Origin: Thermomucor indicae-seudaticae
Lineage: Eukaryota; Mucoromycota; Mucoromycetes; Mucorales; Lichtheimiaceae
Direction: 5' to 3'
NCBI GenBank assembly: GCA_000787465.1
Contig: JSYX01000242.1
Coordinates: forward strand, 1 to 41,420
Length of the DNA stretch: 41,420 nt
Each line of letters begins with the position of its first letter. Position 1 is the first letter of the stretch. The position numbers and the translations under genes are program-made. This document shows positions 21,169 through 32,312 of this stretch, in pieces. Below the pieces are notes generated by a model. That model saw only the letters and a program-made list of their open reading frames with translations. It made no database searches and was not told where the DNA came from.

Positions 21169-24100
21169 TTAGTAATCAAACTGTACTGTAAATGCACCGG
21201 AGGTCAAGTCAATGTCTACATTCTCCAGGACCACGGCGCCGTCGATATTCTTGAGGTCGTAAGTGTGGCCGCGATATTTAGCAGTAGTAAGACCAGCTGC
21301 TTGTTTGCCAACCAGTTTAATGCAACCAAGCTTCTCGGCCTTGGAGTAGTCAAAGCGACCTTCGGCACTGAGCTTGCCATTCTTGTATGTAAAGTGGATA
21401 TCGGACGTGTGTGGCTGTTCGATCGAGTGGCCGTCGTCAATGTACAAGCGACCGGCTGCTTCACCGTTTTCATCCAAGGCCACCAAAAGCGAGTATGGGG
21501 TTGCATAAGTTGTGTCTACCGTCATCTGAGGTGTCTTGAGAGGCACAATAGCACCACCGCGGATATGGACCGGAATGTGTGTCAGAGGAGCATCCAAGGT
21601 CACCTTTTCGCCGTCTTCCGATCCCTTTTGGACGTCATGGGTGTACCAGTCGTACCAAAGTCCGGGTGGGAATTGGGCGTCCACCGAGGTTGCGTTCTCG
21701 TACAGTACAGGCGACAAAAGAATATCTGAGCCGACCAAGACTTGATCCGAATTGTCCAGGAACGCGTCGATGGTCGGGTACTCAAAGATCAGTGGCCGCC
21801 ATACAGCCGTGCCGACACGATGTGATTCTTCAAAGAGTGTGTAGTAGTAAGGCAAAAGTGCGTAGCGAATGGCAAGGGCCTTGCGGGTTGCTTCAGCGGT
21901 CGAGTTCCAACGGAAAGGTTCTTGAGGGATGTTTCCTTTGGCTGAGAAAGAAAAACAGACAGTTGAATTAGAGGACCTTGCCTTTTTTCCCTTTCTGAGG
22001 GCTTCTGTCTTCCATAGCAAATACTATACCATTATGGTTTCTAGCGAACGGATAAAATGAGCCGATTTCTTGCCAGCGGGTGCACAGTTGCTCCGTTGTG
22101 TTTGAGTTGAAGCCGCAAATATCTGCTCCCGAGAGAGTGATACCGAACATTTGGATGTAGAAAATCTCGGTGAGGGAGCTCTTGAGATACGCCCACAGAG
22201 AATAGTTATCGCCTGTCCAGTGACCAGCATATTGGCCAGATCTACATATGATCGAGTTACAAATTGCTACTATAATTCGAGCAATGTGGGTCAACTTACC
22301 CAGAGAACGTAGAGCGACTCAATACGAATGTACGCTCAGTAGAATTGTACTTGAGGATAGCCTGAAAGATTGTTTTCTTTAGTTGTCTATATTGCAACAA
22401 TAGAAAGACATGGATCTTACGTCGCGGGTCACACTGGATTCGGCGTGTCCATACAAGTTGTGGATATCATAATGAGGAATGCCATTGTAATGAGGCGCAA
22501 TCATGGCTACGGTCTTGACGGACAAGTTGCCGTATCCAGTGTTGATGGCATAAGGTGGATATAATAAGTTGCGAGGATCCTTGGAGGTCTTGGCCAGCTC
22601 GTTGAGAGCTACATTTTGCTCAGCTGTCATTTTATCCTGTTCGTCTTGGGGCAGATTCCATGGTTCCAGACTTGGAGGCATCACATCGAGCTTCCCGGAG
22701 CCACAAGAACCGATGCAGAAGCTGGATGGTTCGTTCATGTCGATCCATAAGCCATCGAGGCCGACACGCTTCATAAACGCCGCGATTTCGTCGCTCCAGT
22801 ACTTGGATGCGTTCGGGTGCCACCAGTCAGGGAAGACAGTGTAGCCAGGCCAGACTTCACCCACGTAGTAATCAGAGCCGTTCGGAAGTTTGATGAACAC
22901 GTCCAGTTCTTTGCCGTGCTGATAAGCCTCATAATCACTGTAATAACCGATGGCCGGGTCAACAATGACAACGAACTTTTGACCGTCCGCATGGAGCTGA
23001 TCACTTAGTGCCTTCATACGCGCTTCTGGGAAATTGACGGGATCACATGTAAAGTCTTTAAAGGTGTCCATATAATCTAACCATTTCCCTTTGTGAGTTT
23101 TGTGAAACAGTAGGAGAATATTCCTTTCGTCACCTATGTCAATCCAGGCAGTTTCCACTACGTAAAGGGAAAAGAAATGGTTAAGTACATGCATGCGCAG
23201 AAGCCCTCGTCTTCTTTGTGATAATCACGTACGCGGTATGTTATGTTTCTTGTATTCTTTGATCACATATTCCACTTCATCAATATTCTTGTAGCCCCAG
23301 CGGCATTGATTCCAGCCCAGCATCCAGTGCGCTATATACAACAAACCAGTTAAGTAATTTAAATCGTCTTGGGCCTTTTTTTCTTTATACTTACCGGGCA
23401 TCATGGGCTTTCCGACGAGATCTGTGTAGGCTTTGCTGACGCCATTGGGCTTGTTATCATCCGGAACGAAAAAGTAGAATTCAAGTATACCACCAATGAC
23501 CTTATAGGTAATACGACCTTCAACTGTCATCACGTCCATACCATGAGCATTGACCAGCAGAGCACCATGAGCTTTCCCGTCTCGGATTTCCATGTAAAAT
23601 GGGTGTGCACCATAGATGTTTTGAAAGAACCTGTTACGAATAAAGTTTCAGCGCAGGGCCTTATTGGAAATGATGGTATACTTACGGCGTGGCAGCGTCT
23701 CGAGCAAAAATTGTGGTAGCATTCTATGTATGTGATTTTGTTTAAACGAAAAGAAGGTATAACAGACAGATTACTTCACTTACTTTGATGTTATTGCGTC
23801 TGAATTCGAGCAAAGTAGTTTCTCCAAAGCCATAAATGTTGGTATTATTCGGCACTGCCGTCGTCAGTTCGAGGTACTGGTCTTCAAAAACCAGCGGATA
23901 TTGAGTAGTATCAAAGACGACTTGTTGATCCGAGTTTCGGATGACTTGAAAACCAAAGGGGTTTTTTGTGTACTTGAACTCGTAGTTGCGATCCTTTGCT
24001 GCAGAGTGGATCTTAGGTCGGACTAGGGCCAAGGTCTCATCAGGTACAGCAATTTGCTTTCCATCCTTGTCTGCAATCTATCATAGCAGCATGGGAAAGC

Positions 24101-24474
24101 GTTTTGTTAGTGATAACATCAAAACGAGGGAAAAAATGTTCGTTAGACGTCTTTTTTACCTTGACATGAAGTCTGTCTGAAGTTTCATAGTCAACGCTGA
24201 CGACCAGGTCACGGATCGTTTTACCATAAAAGTTTGTACTGCCGCCGTCATTGAGGGTTAAGGGAACTTCAAGTCCTGTCTTTGTCTTGGATACTCTGCT
24301 ATCCACCCGATAGCCAGCAGCAGACCAGGAGACATCTAACCGCGAGGTCAGTTCTTACGATGCTCTCCCGATAGGTAGAAGTATAGACTTGCCGTAATTT
24401 ACTTCTGCGGATGCAGATATACTACACAGCAGAATACCCGAAGCTACCACCCAAAGGCTGGAGATCTTTCTCAT
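21169..24474 (-). CDS. Secreted GH31 alpha-glucosidase (copy 1)
   Basis: Glycoside hydrolase family 31 exo-alpha-glucosidase (maltase-like), retaining mechanism, predicted secreted. Eleven exons, in transcript order: 24474-24393, 24335-24160, 24077-23784, 23723-23686, 23630-23395, 23331-23233, 23157-23134, 23076-22421, 22361-22300, 22241-22030, 21941-21169; 883 aa. The signal peptide covers about residues 1-23 (cut after SISASA). Nucleophile Asp429 lies in [13 protein letters not shown]; acid/base Asp567 in [15 protein letters not shown] and the C-terminal beta-sandwich are present. Several N-glycosylation sequons are visible (NTTEQ, ENATS). Intron 1 has a GC donor, and exon 7 is only 24 nt. 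It faces copy 2 head-to-head across about 3.2 kb. Glucosidase is clearer than the exact substrate, since GH31 also contains xylosidases and glucan lyases. Confidence 0.95.
23134..23157 (-). other. 24-nt microexon of GH31 copy 1
   Basis: Exon 7 encodes only LETAWIDI and is flanked by GT-AG introns of 75 nt (5' side) and 57 nt (3' side). The corresponding peptide in copy 2 (LEVAWIDID) is read continuously with the next exon, so the intron after this exon is absent in the paralog. Confidence 0.85.
24336..24392 (-). other. GC-AG intron 1 of GH31 copy 1
   Basis: Donor TTACG|GCAAGT, acceptor GGTTAG, 57 nt. It joins AEVNY to DVSWSAAGYR, matching [13 protein letters not shown] of copy 2, where the same-position intron has a GT donor (GTACTT). 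The nearby GTAAAT donor at 24404-24399 would give the wrong frame. Confidence 0.82.
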
Positions 24475-24537
24475 TTCCAACCAGCCAGTTAGGGAAGAAA
24501 AGAGAAACAAGGTTGAGTGAAAAAAGGGACCCGTGGA

Positions 24538-24546
24538 TTTTATATA
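24538..24546 (-). promoter_or_regulatory. TATA box of GH31 copy 1
   Basis: On the minus strand TATATAAAA, 64 bp upstream of the start codon at 24474, a normal distance for a fungal gene with a short 5' UTR. Confidence 0.6.
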
Positions 24547-25250
24547 TCTATTTTCCACTCTGCGCTAACACCTTACGTCCCGCCTTCTTCCAGTTTCCTT
24601 GAGAATAAAGTTTTGTCATGGAGTCTATACCATACGTATGTAGTTTGTTTCCCACCTGATATGAGAGATGGGGTTTCCAGAAGGCTTCTTGTCATCATCG
24701 TGTAACGACAGTTCCATTTCCGCAGCATACCGCAAATTCCTGATCTATGGGACGACTCAACTCTGGCAAAATGGTTTAGAGGGGATAAAGAATGATCCTT
24801 AGAGAGCATGCCACGTGAAAACGCGACAGATACAGTTTTTCCCACCCATAGGAGTTGCTACAGAGGATACTCGATCATTGATATTCGATTTAACAAGCTT
24901 CATATCTGGTGTTCGCTTTCCCGCCTCGTAAAGTACAGCAGAAAAGTGTTCAATCTAGTGATCTTCGATGTTAAGTGGTCCCTCTTTGGGTTCCTCAGGG
25001 TGTTTACTAATCGGGCGCCCCATGGGGAAAGACGTAGAATTACAATCGGTTTTTATTCTTTCACCTTGTAAAGCAAAAATTGTACTTAGTGGTCCGTCTT
25101 AAACAGTACTATTCCAACCTGGTTCTCCTGTTCGAATTTGTTGTATATGTTATATGGCCAAAAGAAGATTCAGTTATACCAAGAATGACGAGAAACAGGC
25201 AAGTTGCATAAAAATTATGCACTGATTTCATCAGACCGTATAAAATGGAC
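24547..25250. other. Upstream region of GH31 copy 1, no gene seen
   Basis: Left part of the 3.2-kb spacer between the two glucosidase genes. Short ORFs exist on both strands but none resembles a protein family. Regulatory sites for the left gene are expected here. Confidence 0.4.
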
Positions 25251-25336
25251 CAGAAAAACTCATTTTCGTTCTTTTTGACTTTTTCCTGTTGCTTTTTCTT
25301 CTTCTCTTAAAGACGCTCTGCCTTTTGTTGCTCTAT

Positions 25337-26131
25337 ATGGACGTTGTATCGCCGTGTTCGAGTTTGCACATCTTGGCGCTTTCAAGATTGCTGATCTCTC
25401 GAATCTATATTCTTGTTGGACGGGCTGCCCTCTCTGTTACGGATGGACGATTCGTCGTGCCGGGCGAGTGCCACGTCATCGTCTTTGGTCGTTATTACAT
25501 GGGCGCACTGGCCGCGTGGCATGCCGGAACAGCGGTAACTACCTTATTATTTACTATAGAGAACGCATAGATATTGACTTCCATGGCAGTGTTGTCAGCT
25601 TATAGCCGGAAAAAAGGGTGAGAATATATTTAGGAGATGTGGACTATAGAAAGTTAAACCTACCTCTGCAGAGTGGGATATTTACAATTTGCATCAGAGG
25701 GAGAACCCGGTGATGTATTCCATAAGTACCAGGATAAGGAGCTTGCTCCTGTCGTCGAAATCAAATGCGCAAGAAACTTTGACGGAAGCAAAGTCAAATA
25801 TAAGCGACAACCACCTGATTTGCCAAACGAATCTGAAGAGGCTCGTTGGTTAACAAGCTGCGCGCGCAGCAGAGAGGCTCACCGCCCAGAGTGAGGCGAT
25901 GAGCGTGGCTTGCGCGAACACAACCCGTGTTGACTAAGTACGCTATAAATTACATTTGATCATTATGGCTTTTGCTCTTAGCCTCACAAGCGTCAGAAGA
26001 TGACGCGGTTACTAAGAACAGCATACCTTATCAATTGTATGAGAATACGTAAGTGATTCGTTTGGAAAAGTTGTTGATTTTCACGGAAACACTAAACAGA
26101 CCATAGCGAATCTGTACATGTTTTACTTTAA
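25337..26131 (+). CDS. Possible multi-exon gene, unresolved
   Basis: Not recognised. A TATA-like TATAAAA (25239-25245) and a C+T-rich tract precede an ORF with ATG at 25337 that reads as a hydrophobic then mixed peptide (GRFVVPGECHVIVFGRYYMG). Candidate GT-AG introns follow: GTAACT near 25534 to TGTCAG at 25598; GTGAGA near 25618 to CTGCAG near 25671; and GTAAGT near 26052 to AACAG near 26099. Between them two different frames in 25672-25860 both look protein-like, so the order of frames cannot be settled. It may be a real gene of unknown function, a decayed gene, or chance. The end given is the last plausible stop. Confidence 0.22.
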
Positions 26132-26230
26132 CTACCTGGACTGGTGTCGAAGGAGAACTCACGATCAAAATTCCATGCAACCACAAGAAAATAATGATCG
26201 AAGCCAATTTACCCGACTAATTTTTCCTTA

Positions 26231-26288
26231 GCCTCGGCTACGGACACCCCAACCCTTAGAGGGCAGGTGCGGTGTCCGTAGCTGAGGC
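26231..26288. repeat. 18-bp imperfect inverted repeat (hairpin)
   Basis: Arms 26231-26248 (GCCTCGGCTACGGACACC) and 26271-26288 pair at 17 of 18 positions around a 22-nt loop. The stem is GC-rich in an AT-rich spacer. It lies at the edge of the block of broken minus-strand ORFs and could be a transposon end, a folded-back MITE, or a transcription-related hairpin. Confidence 0.85.
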
Positions 26289-27249
26289 CTTTTTCCTTTG
26301 CCCACAAGTGACAAAAATTGTTGAAAAAAGCATTTGACATGCCCACGAGTTCCACATCATACATAATTGATTTACGTACCGCATAAGTTTTCTACTCGAG
26401 TCGGATACCATGAGTGCGCTTACATAATTACTTAGGGTCCAAATAAGAAGCTTCGATGCGATTTTAAAGGGCGATGGGTTATCATCATGGCCTTCAAATC
26501 TACAAACGATGAATGGCTTGAAATCATCTTTTAAGTCTGATGTTACCGATCGTATCTCTTTTTTTTTAGCTGATTCCATCTTATAAAATGATTGCGATCG
26601 AAGGATAAGATCTTTCCTTCAACCATATTAAACAAGCCTTTTTCCAAAGCAGCAATTTTTTTTTCCATAACGTGAAGCACATCCATGGGAGCTTCTCTGA
26701 ATCTCCAGGTTTTTGGCTCACAACTTCATGGACTGCTTGCTTGTCAACCTTTATACCCTTCATTTATTTGTCTCATACTGGCACCGGACAAGTCTTGTGA
26801 GTAATCTCGAGGAAGATCTTATTGTTTCTTCATACCATCCCGATTCAGCCTTGCGCGAACCTTGCGCGAATAACGCGTCCTCAAAGTTGTACAAGACTTG
26901 TGAACTATGGAAGTTTGGATTCTATTACATGCTTTGGAAAATGGAGCAACATGTCAACATATTCGCACCAAACTGTCGTTGTGGAATACGTAGAAGATAT
27001 CCTCATTCGCCCCATAATAGGTAGGATCGTCTTGAAACACACAAACGCGGAAGAAAGGTTAAGCATGAAGAGATTAGCTCTTCGTGAACTCATAGTCCCG
27101 TCTGAATAGTCGTACTTTTTGTAAATAAACATGAGTCTTGTTATATATCCTCGAATAGCTACTTTGTTGTAGATGTATGACAGAGGCCCTTCTGGATCAG
27201 AAATAAGCATTTTCCCATCTGCAATACTCGGTGCGACGATAACATTCAT
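26256..27249 (-). pseudogene. Degenerate ORF cluster, possible mobile-element remnant
   Basis: The minus strand has three consecutive open stretches in different frames: 27249-26905 (begins ATG), 26763-26581 and 26579-26256. An alternative frame between 26700 and 26555 reads as a coherent helical peptide (KIAALEKGLFNMVEGKIL), then runs into a nine-A tract where the frame would have to shift to reach MESAKKKEIRSVTSDLKDDF. No canonical introns join these parts. No transposase motif was recognised, so the link to a mobile element is only inferred from the frame breaks and the adjacent hairpin. Confidence 0.35.
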
Positions 27250-27711
27250 GGTGGATTATGTAATTTGCTGTAAAGATACAAACTTTTACAACCGACTTCC
27301 AAACTCTAATGGGGCCCGTCCCCTCAGCTGAAACGAGAAGAGAGAAGCCAAAGTACTGTATCTGGGAAGCGGAGATGTGCTTTAACAGTGACGGGGAATC
27401 CTAAGGAGAGCAACATGTCCGGAGTATCGGGGATACCGGAAAAACGGTGGTCATTGCGACCCAAAGAAAGGGCAAGTTAGATCATCCTCTTGAACATTTT
27501 CTATAGGATCAGAGCTCTTCTGACGGGATGAGCGGGTCCCGGCGAAGGTTACACGCACCGTGTAATGGGATTGGTCAATAACTGGGATCCCCCGGTAAAG
27601 TGTGGGGAACGAGTGGATTAATGTGACACAAGGACAGTTTGCCTTGCTGGAGGTTTATAAAACCACGGCCCAAGTTGCCAGCTCTATCCAACCCCAGATT
27701 TCCATTTGGTC
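27250..27711 (+). promoter_or_regulatory. Promoter region of GH31 copy 2
   Basis: About 460 nt upstream of the second glucosidase. A TATA box (TTTATAAAA, 27654-27662) lies about 50 bp before the start codon. GTGGGG at about 27602-27607 and the GGGGCCC-type patches near 27312-27326 resemble the SYGGRG/GC-box sites of the carbon-catabolite repressor CreA/Mig1, which would fit a glucosidase gene. These short sites occur by chance and are only suggestive. Confidence 0.5.
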
Positions 27712-30700
27712 ATGAAATCCATTACTCATATCTGTGTGGCCATTGCTCTGATGCTGTCGAGCGTAATTGCTCAGAATTACGGTACTTCCTTCTTGCATCA
27801 TATCGGGCACATTGTGAGCAACTTACACCACCTAATTTTCTATGTAATAGACGTCTCTTCTTCAGCACCAGGCTACCGAATTGCTGGCGGAGTAACGCAT
27901 ACCAAGACCGGTCTTGAAATCCCTCTCGCGTTCAACTCACGTAATGGCAAAGGCCGCGACCTTTACGGCAAGACAATTGAAGACCTCGTCGTCAGCGTCG
28001 ATTATGAAACTGCGGACCGTCTGCATGTCAAGGTAAAAGGAAACGGAGAAAATAGTGTGTGCATACAAATATTAACGCTCTGAATTATTAGGTTGCTGAC
28101 AAGGATGGCAAACAATATATTGTACCTAAAGACCGTACTGGCATATTCAGACCGGAAGTTCGCAAGCGAGCATCAAGTACAAATTATGAATTCAAGTACA
28201 CTTCTCGCCCGTTTGGTTTTCAAGTCATCCGCAAGTCGGACAGGGAGACCATTTTCGACACAACCGATTTCCCTCTAGTCTTTGAAGATCAGTATCTTGA
28301 ATTGTCTTCTGCCGTGCCTGATAATGCAAACCTTTATGGTGTTGGTGAAGTCACTGCACCTTTCCGTCGCAACAATGAGAGGGTAAGAGAATCGTTCGAA
28401 AAATAGATGCGTTAGACTTAACCTTGGAACTTTGTGAATATAGAACGTCACCACCATCTTTGCTCGCGATGCTGCCACTCCGTAAGTCTCTTACATATGG
28501 ACACCTATCATGCGTTTACCTTACGTTTCCCTGCATACATACTAGATTCTATGGAAACGTTTATGGCTCCCATCCCTATTATACTGAGATCCGCAATGGC
28601 AAAGCCCACGGTAGTCTACTGCTGAACGCTCACGGTATGGATGTGTTCTTCTCGGAAGGCCGTGTGACGTACAAAGTGATCGGCGGTATCCTGGACTTTT
28701 ACTTCTTTGTTCCCAAAGGCGGCAAGCCCAACTCGGTTGTCCAGGCCTACACCGATCTGATTGGCAAGCCTACGATGCCTGGTAAGCAGCTTCTCTGCAT
28801 TGAGCCACGCTGTTATTGAATGCACGCACTGAACCTTGCTTGATGCACATCAACAGCACTCTGGATGTTGGGTTGGCACCACTGCCGATATGGTTACCAA
28901 AACATTGAGCACGTTGAATGGGTTGTCCAGGGTTACAAAGACGCTAATATTCCTTGTAAGTTGACTACCGTTATCGTAAGCAGAGAGAGAAAGGTGTTTG
29001 ATGGTTGTCCGTATACTGTACATAGTGGAAGTTGCCTGGATCGATATTGACTATATGGACCGCCTGAGGGATTTCACATTGGACCCTGTAAATTTCCCAC
29101 TGGACAAAGTCAAGGCCTTTAGCGATCAATTGCACAAGAACAAGCAGCGCTTTGTTACGATGATTGATCCTGCTATTCAAGTCAACTCTTCGTACGAGCC
29201 GTACACCTACGGTCGCGAACTGGACATCTTTATCAAGAACAATGATGGATCCGAATTCATTGGTCAGGTGTGGCCGGGCTACACTGCGTTTCCTGATTGG
29301 TGGCATCCCAATGTCTCCACTTACTGGAGCCACGAAATTGGCAACTGGATGAAGCTTCTGAATGTGGACGGTCTCTGGATCGATATGAACGAACCTTCCT
29401 CATTCTGCCTTGGCTCGTGTGGCTCCGGAAAGCCTGAATCCGAAACCCCTCCATTGTCTTGGGAGTTGCCCGAAGCTGAACAGGAAAAACTGCATGCTGA
29501 ACAAGTGGCTGCTCTGGATGCTTACGGTACCTCGGTTCCCGGTGACTCGCGTAACCTGCTTTATCCCAAGTATGCCATTAATAATGGCTATGGAAACCTT
29601 TCCGAAAGGACCGTGTCCATGACCGTGCTCCACTATGGCGGTATCCCACACTATGACCTTCACAACCTTTATGGTCACGCCGAAGGCAGTGTCACTCGCG
29701 ATGTAAGTAATTATCCTTTAATAATGGGTCCCAAGCAAGCGATAGAGATGCCTAATCGCACCATATAGGCCATACTCAAGTACAACCCGAAGGATCGCCC
29801 GTTCGTTTTGACTCGTTCAACGTTTGTTGGCTCTGGTCAGGTAGAGTATTCCCGAGAACATCTACAAAGGATTACGTATCTGTTTCTAACATCAAATCAT
29901 CATAGCACGCTGGACACTGGACAGGTGACAACTACTCGCTTTGGGAGTACCTCAAGAACTCATTGGCTGAAATCTTCAACTTCCAAATGTTTGGCATTTC
30001 GCTCTCTGGTGCGGACGTGTGCGGTTTCAATGGCAACGCGACCGAACAACTCTGCACGCGCTGGATGGAGATTGGAGCCATGTATCCTTTCGCGCGTAAC
30101 CACAACAGCAAGGGTCAGAGCGGCCAGGAGCCGTTCCTGTGGAACAGCACGGCTGAGGCCAGTCGCAAGGCACTTGGGATCCGCTACACTCTCTTGCCGT
30201 ACTACTACACCCTCTTCGAAGAATCGCACCGGCTTGGCACTGGTGTCTGGCGTCCGCTCATATTTGAGTACCCTCAAGTTCCTGAGTTCCTTGACAATGC
30301 AGAGCAAGTCCTTGTCGGGTCTGATATTTTGCTATCACCTGTCCTTGCAGAGAATGCTACGACGGTCGAGGCAGCGTTCCCACCAGGTATCTGGTATGAC
30401 TGGTACACTTTTGAGGCTATTCAGGGTAACAAGGCTATTACGCTGGATGCACCCTTGACTCATATTCCTGTCCACATCCGCGGCGGTGCGATCGTGCCCT
30501 GCAAGACGACCCCAGAGTTGACGGTCCAAGACACTTTTGCGCATCCTTACATGCTCCTGATTGCGCTAGACAGTCGCGGGGAGGCCAGCGGTCGTCTTTA
30601 CATTGACGACACGATTTCGCTCAAGCAGCATGAATCCGAGACTTCGGACATTCGGTTCACGTTCAATGACGGTGTCCTCTCCGCCAAGGGTAGGTTTGGA

Positions 30701-30877
30701 TATCCGAAGGCAGAGAAGTTGGGAACCATCAAGATTATTGGTGAAAAGGCCAAGGAGCTCAAGAAGGCCGAGTACCGTGGTCTCAAGTACGATCTCCAGG
30801 AGAAGGATGGCGCTGTCGTCCTTGAAGGAGCTGATATTTCCCTCTCGTCTGGTCCTTTCGTTGTCAAGTTTTACTAG
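27712..30877 (+). CDS. Secreted GH31 alpha-glucosidase (copy 2)
   Basis: Close paralog of the minus-strand GH31 gene, same predicted activity and secretion. Nine exons: 27712-27781, 27851-28032, 28092-28382, 28444-28481, 28546-28781, 28857-28955, 29026-29702, 29769-29840, 29906-30877; 878 aa. Signal peptide about 1-21 (cut after SSVIAQ). Nucleophile Asp425 (WIDMNE) and acid/base Asp563 (HWTGDN) are present, as are HIRGGAIVP and the C-terminal domain. The exons of 38, 236 and 99 nt have the same lengths as in copy 1, but two introns of copy 1 are missing and one is displaced by 10 nt. Third-position GC is visibly higher than in copy 1, which may mean higher expression. The ATG at 27712 follows the TATA box at 27654. 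Confidence 0.95.
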
Positions 30878-32312
30878 ATCTTTTTTCTTTTTGTTCTGTA
30901 TACTTTGTTGTATCATATATTATGCGTAATATTCTGCAGTCTCTGCATAAGAAGTAGTAATGGATCAAGGTACACATAGCCGCTTCAATTTGGGCCTGGT
31001 ACAGTCCTTGTTTTTATCCGTAAAAATCCTATTCGCGAGTTTAGGACTCATTAACCGCCACAGGAAAATTAATCCTTCAATCCAAGGATATAGACCCTGG
31101 AACAATCCTCGAATAAAACTTGCTTCTGACTGAATCAATGGTTATTCAAGGATAATTTTAATCCTGTCACCTGTTTAATGTAGTAAAGATCCGAAATTGA
31201 GACTCAAGTTTCGAGGCAATCCACCTTTTACATACAGATCATCTAAATCCTTAGGATTGAGTGCAAACCACAGTTATTGCAAAAAATCCAAATCGTTGAA
31301 TTCAACTGTACGATCATTAACTTATCCTTGAATGCAAGCAGCATTCTTTACGTCCTGGCATAATCAAAATTCAAGGATTATTTTATCCCGTAGTGAATGA
31401 TCATTGCATAAAGTTCTGGTCATTTAATCCTGATTAAATATCTACGAGCAACATTGCGCCAAGCACGCTTATTCCATAGTTTCGGGCCACCTTATCTCTC
31501 TCTCGCTCTACCTTGTGTTCCATCCTCCTGTGGATTCAAGAACATTGTCTCCCTAACAGTCGTCTTTTTATAGCAGCGCTTTATCCTCGGAAAACAAAGT
31601 AGGGCATCATCGTTACCATGGAAACTATGCCGCAAATGGGATCATTGTCTCACCAAGTTTTTTCCCCACGTGGGCATAGATGTTTTGGTGAGTCACCCAA
31701 AAAATATCTCCCTGTCACCGTGAACATGCGCACATGTAACGTGACCGATATAGCATCGTGATCTGTAACAGAATAGTCTAGATCCTCAAGTTAAAGCACA
31801 CATCCCAAATGTCCAGTTACTCGAAGAAGAAGTGCAGAAAGCTTTAACCCGGGGTTGCCCTTGTAAGATCCCGGGATATGCACTGATCAAAAAAGTCACT
31901 GATCTGAGTTGTCTGATCACTGTATGAGCAATGAGAAGGAAGTAAAGAGGGCATTGTGACAGGAACGGATTATTAAGCAAACGCGTTTCCATTCCGCGGT
32001 ACGTAATATGTGGCTGTGAGGGGCAATCCATTTACTGGTGAAGGGCAACTCCGGATTTTCTGACTCACTGAAAAGTGGGGATCATGAAGTCATTCATGTA
32101 GTAGAAAATAGATGCTTTATCTTATCGTGATGATCCGTCGCTGCCGCAGCAGTTACCGTGGATACCATTGGCGAACTGTTCATCTCTTACAGGAAAAAAA
32201 CGCGTTTTTACTCATCAGCGCTTTTTCTGATCTGTCTCCAGACCGAAAGTGGTTTTTATAAAAGCGTTCTAGATTTACACACACAGAGCACGCTATTGTT
32301 GTCCACATTATT
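30878..32312. other. Intergenic spacer, no gene seen
   Basis: About 1.4 kb between two plus-strand genes. The first half is AT-rich and holds repeated ATTCAAGGAT-like words. A 47-codon ORF starting at 31619 (METMPQM) and a minus ORF at 31786-32031 resemble nothing known. A TATA box (TTTATAAAAG, about 32255-32264) serves the arrestin-domain gene. Confidence 0.5.
31077..31440. repeat. Cluster of ATTCAAGGAT / ATCCTTGAAT words
   Basis: ATTCAAGGATAATTTTAATCC begins at 31144 and the near-identical ATTCAAGGATTATTTTATCC at 31369. TTATCCTTGAAT at 31322-31333 is the exact reverse complement of the first 12 bases of the 31144 copy. The palindrome AATCCTTAGGATT is at 31246-31258, and related AATCC words lie at about 31071, 31105 and 31427. 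Function unknown. Confidence 0.7.

Noticed and set aside
21154..21729. 191-codon plus-strand ORF
   Set aside because: Antisense to the last GH31 exon, whose sense frame matches the paralog over its whole length.
27312..27326. Possible terminal inverted repeat partner of the 26231 hairpin
   Set aside because: Only CCTCAGCTG is shared; too short to call a second transposon end.
29808..30458. 216-codon plus-strand ORF in another frame
   Set aside because: Overlaps the catalytic GH31 copy 2 exon; Ser/Arg-rich composition typical of a shadow frame.
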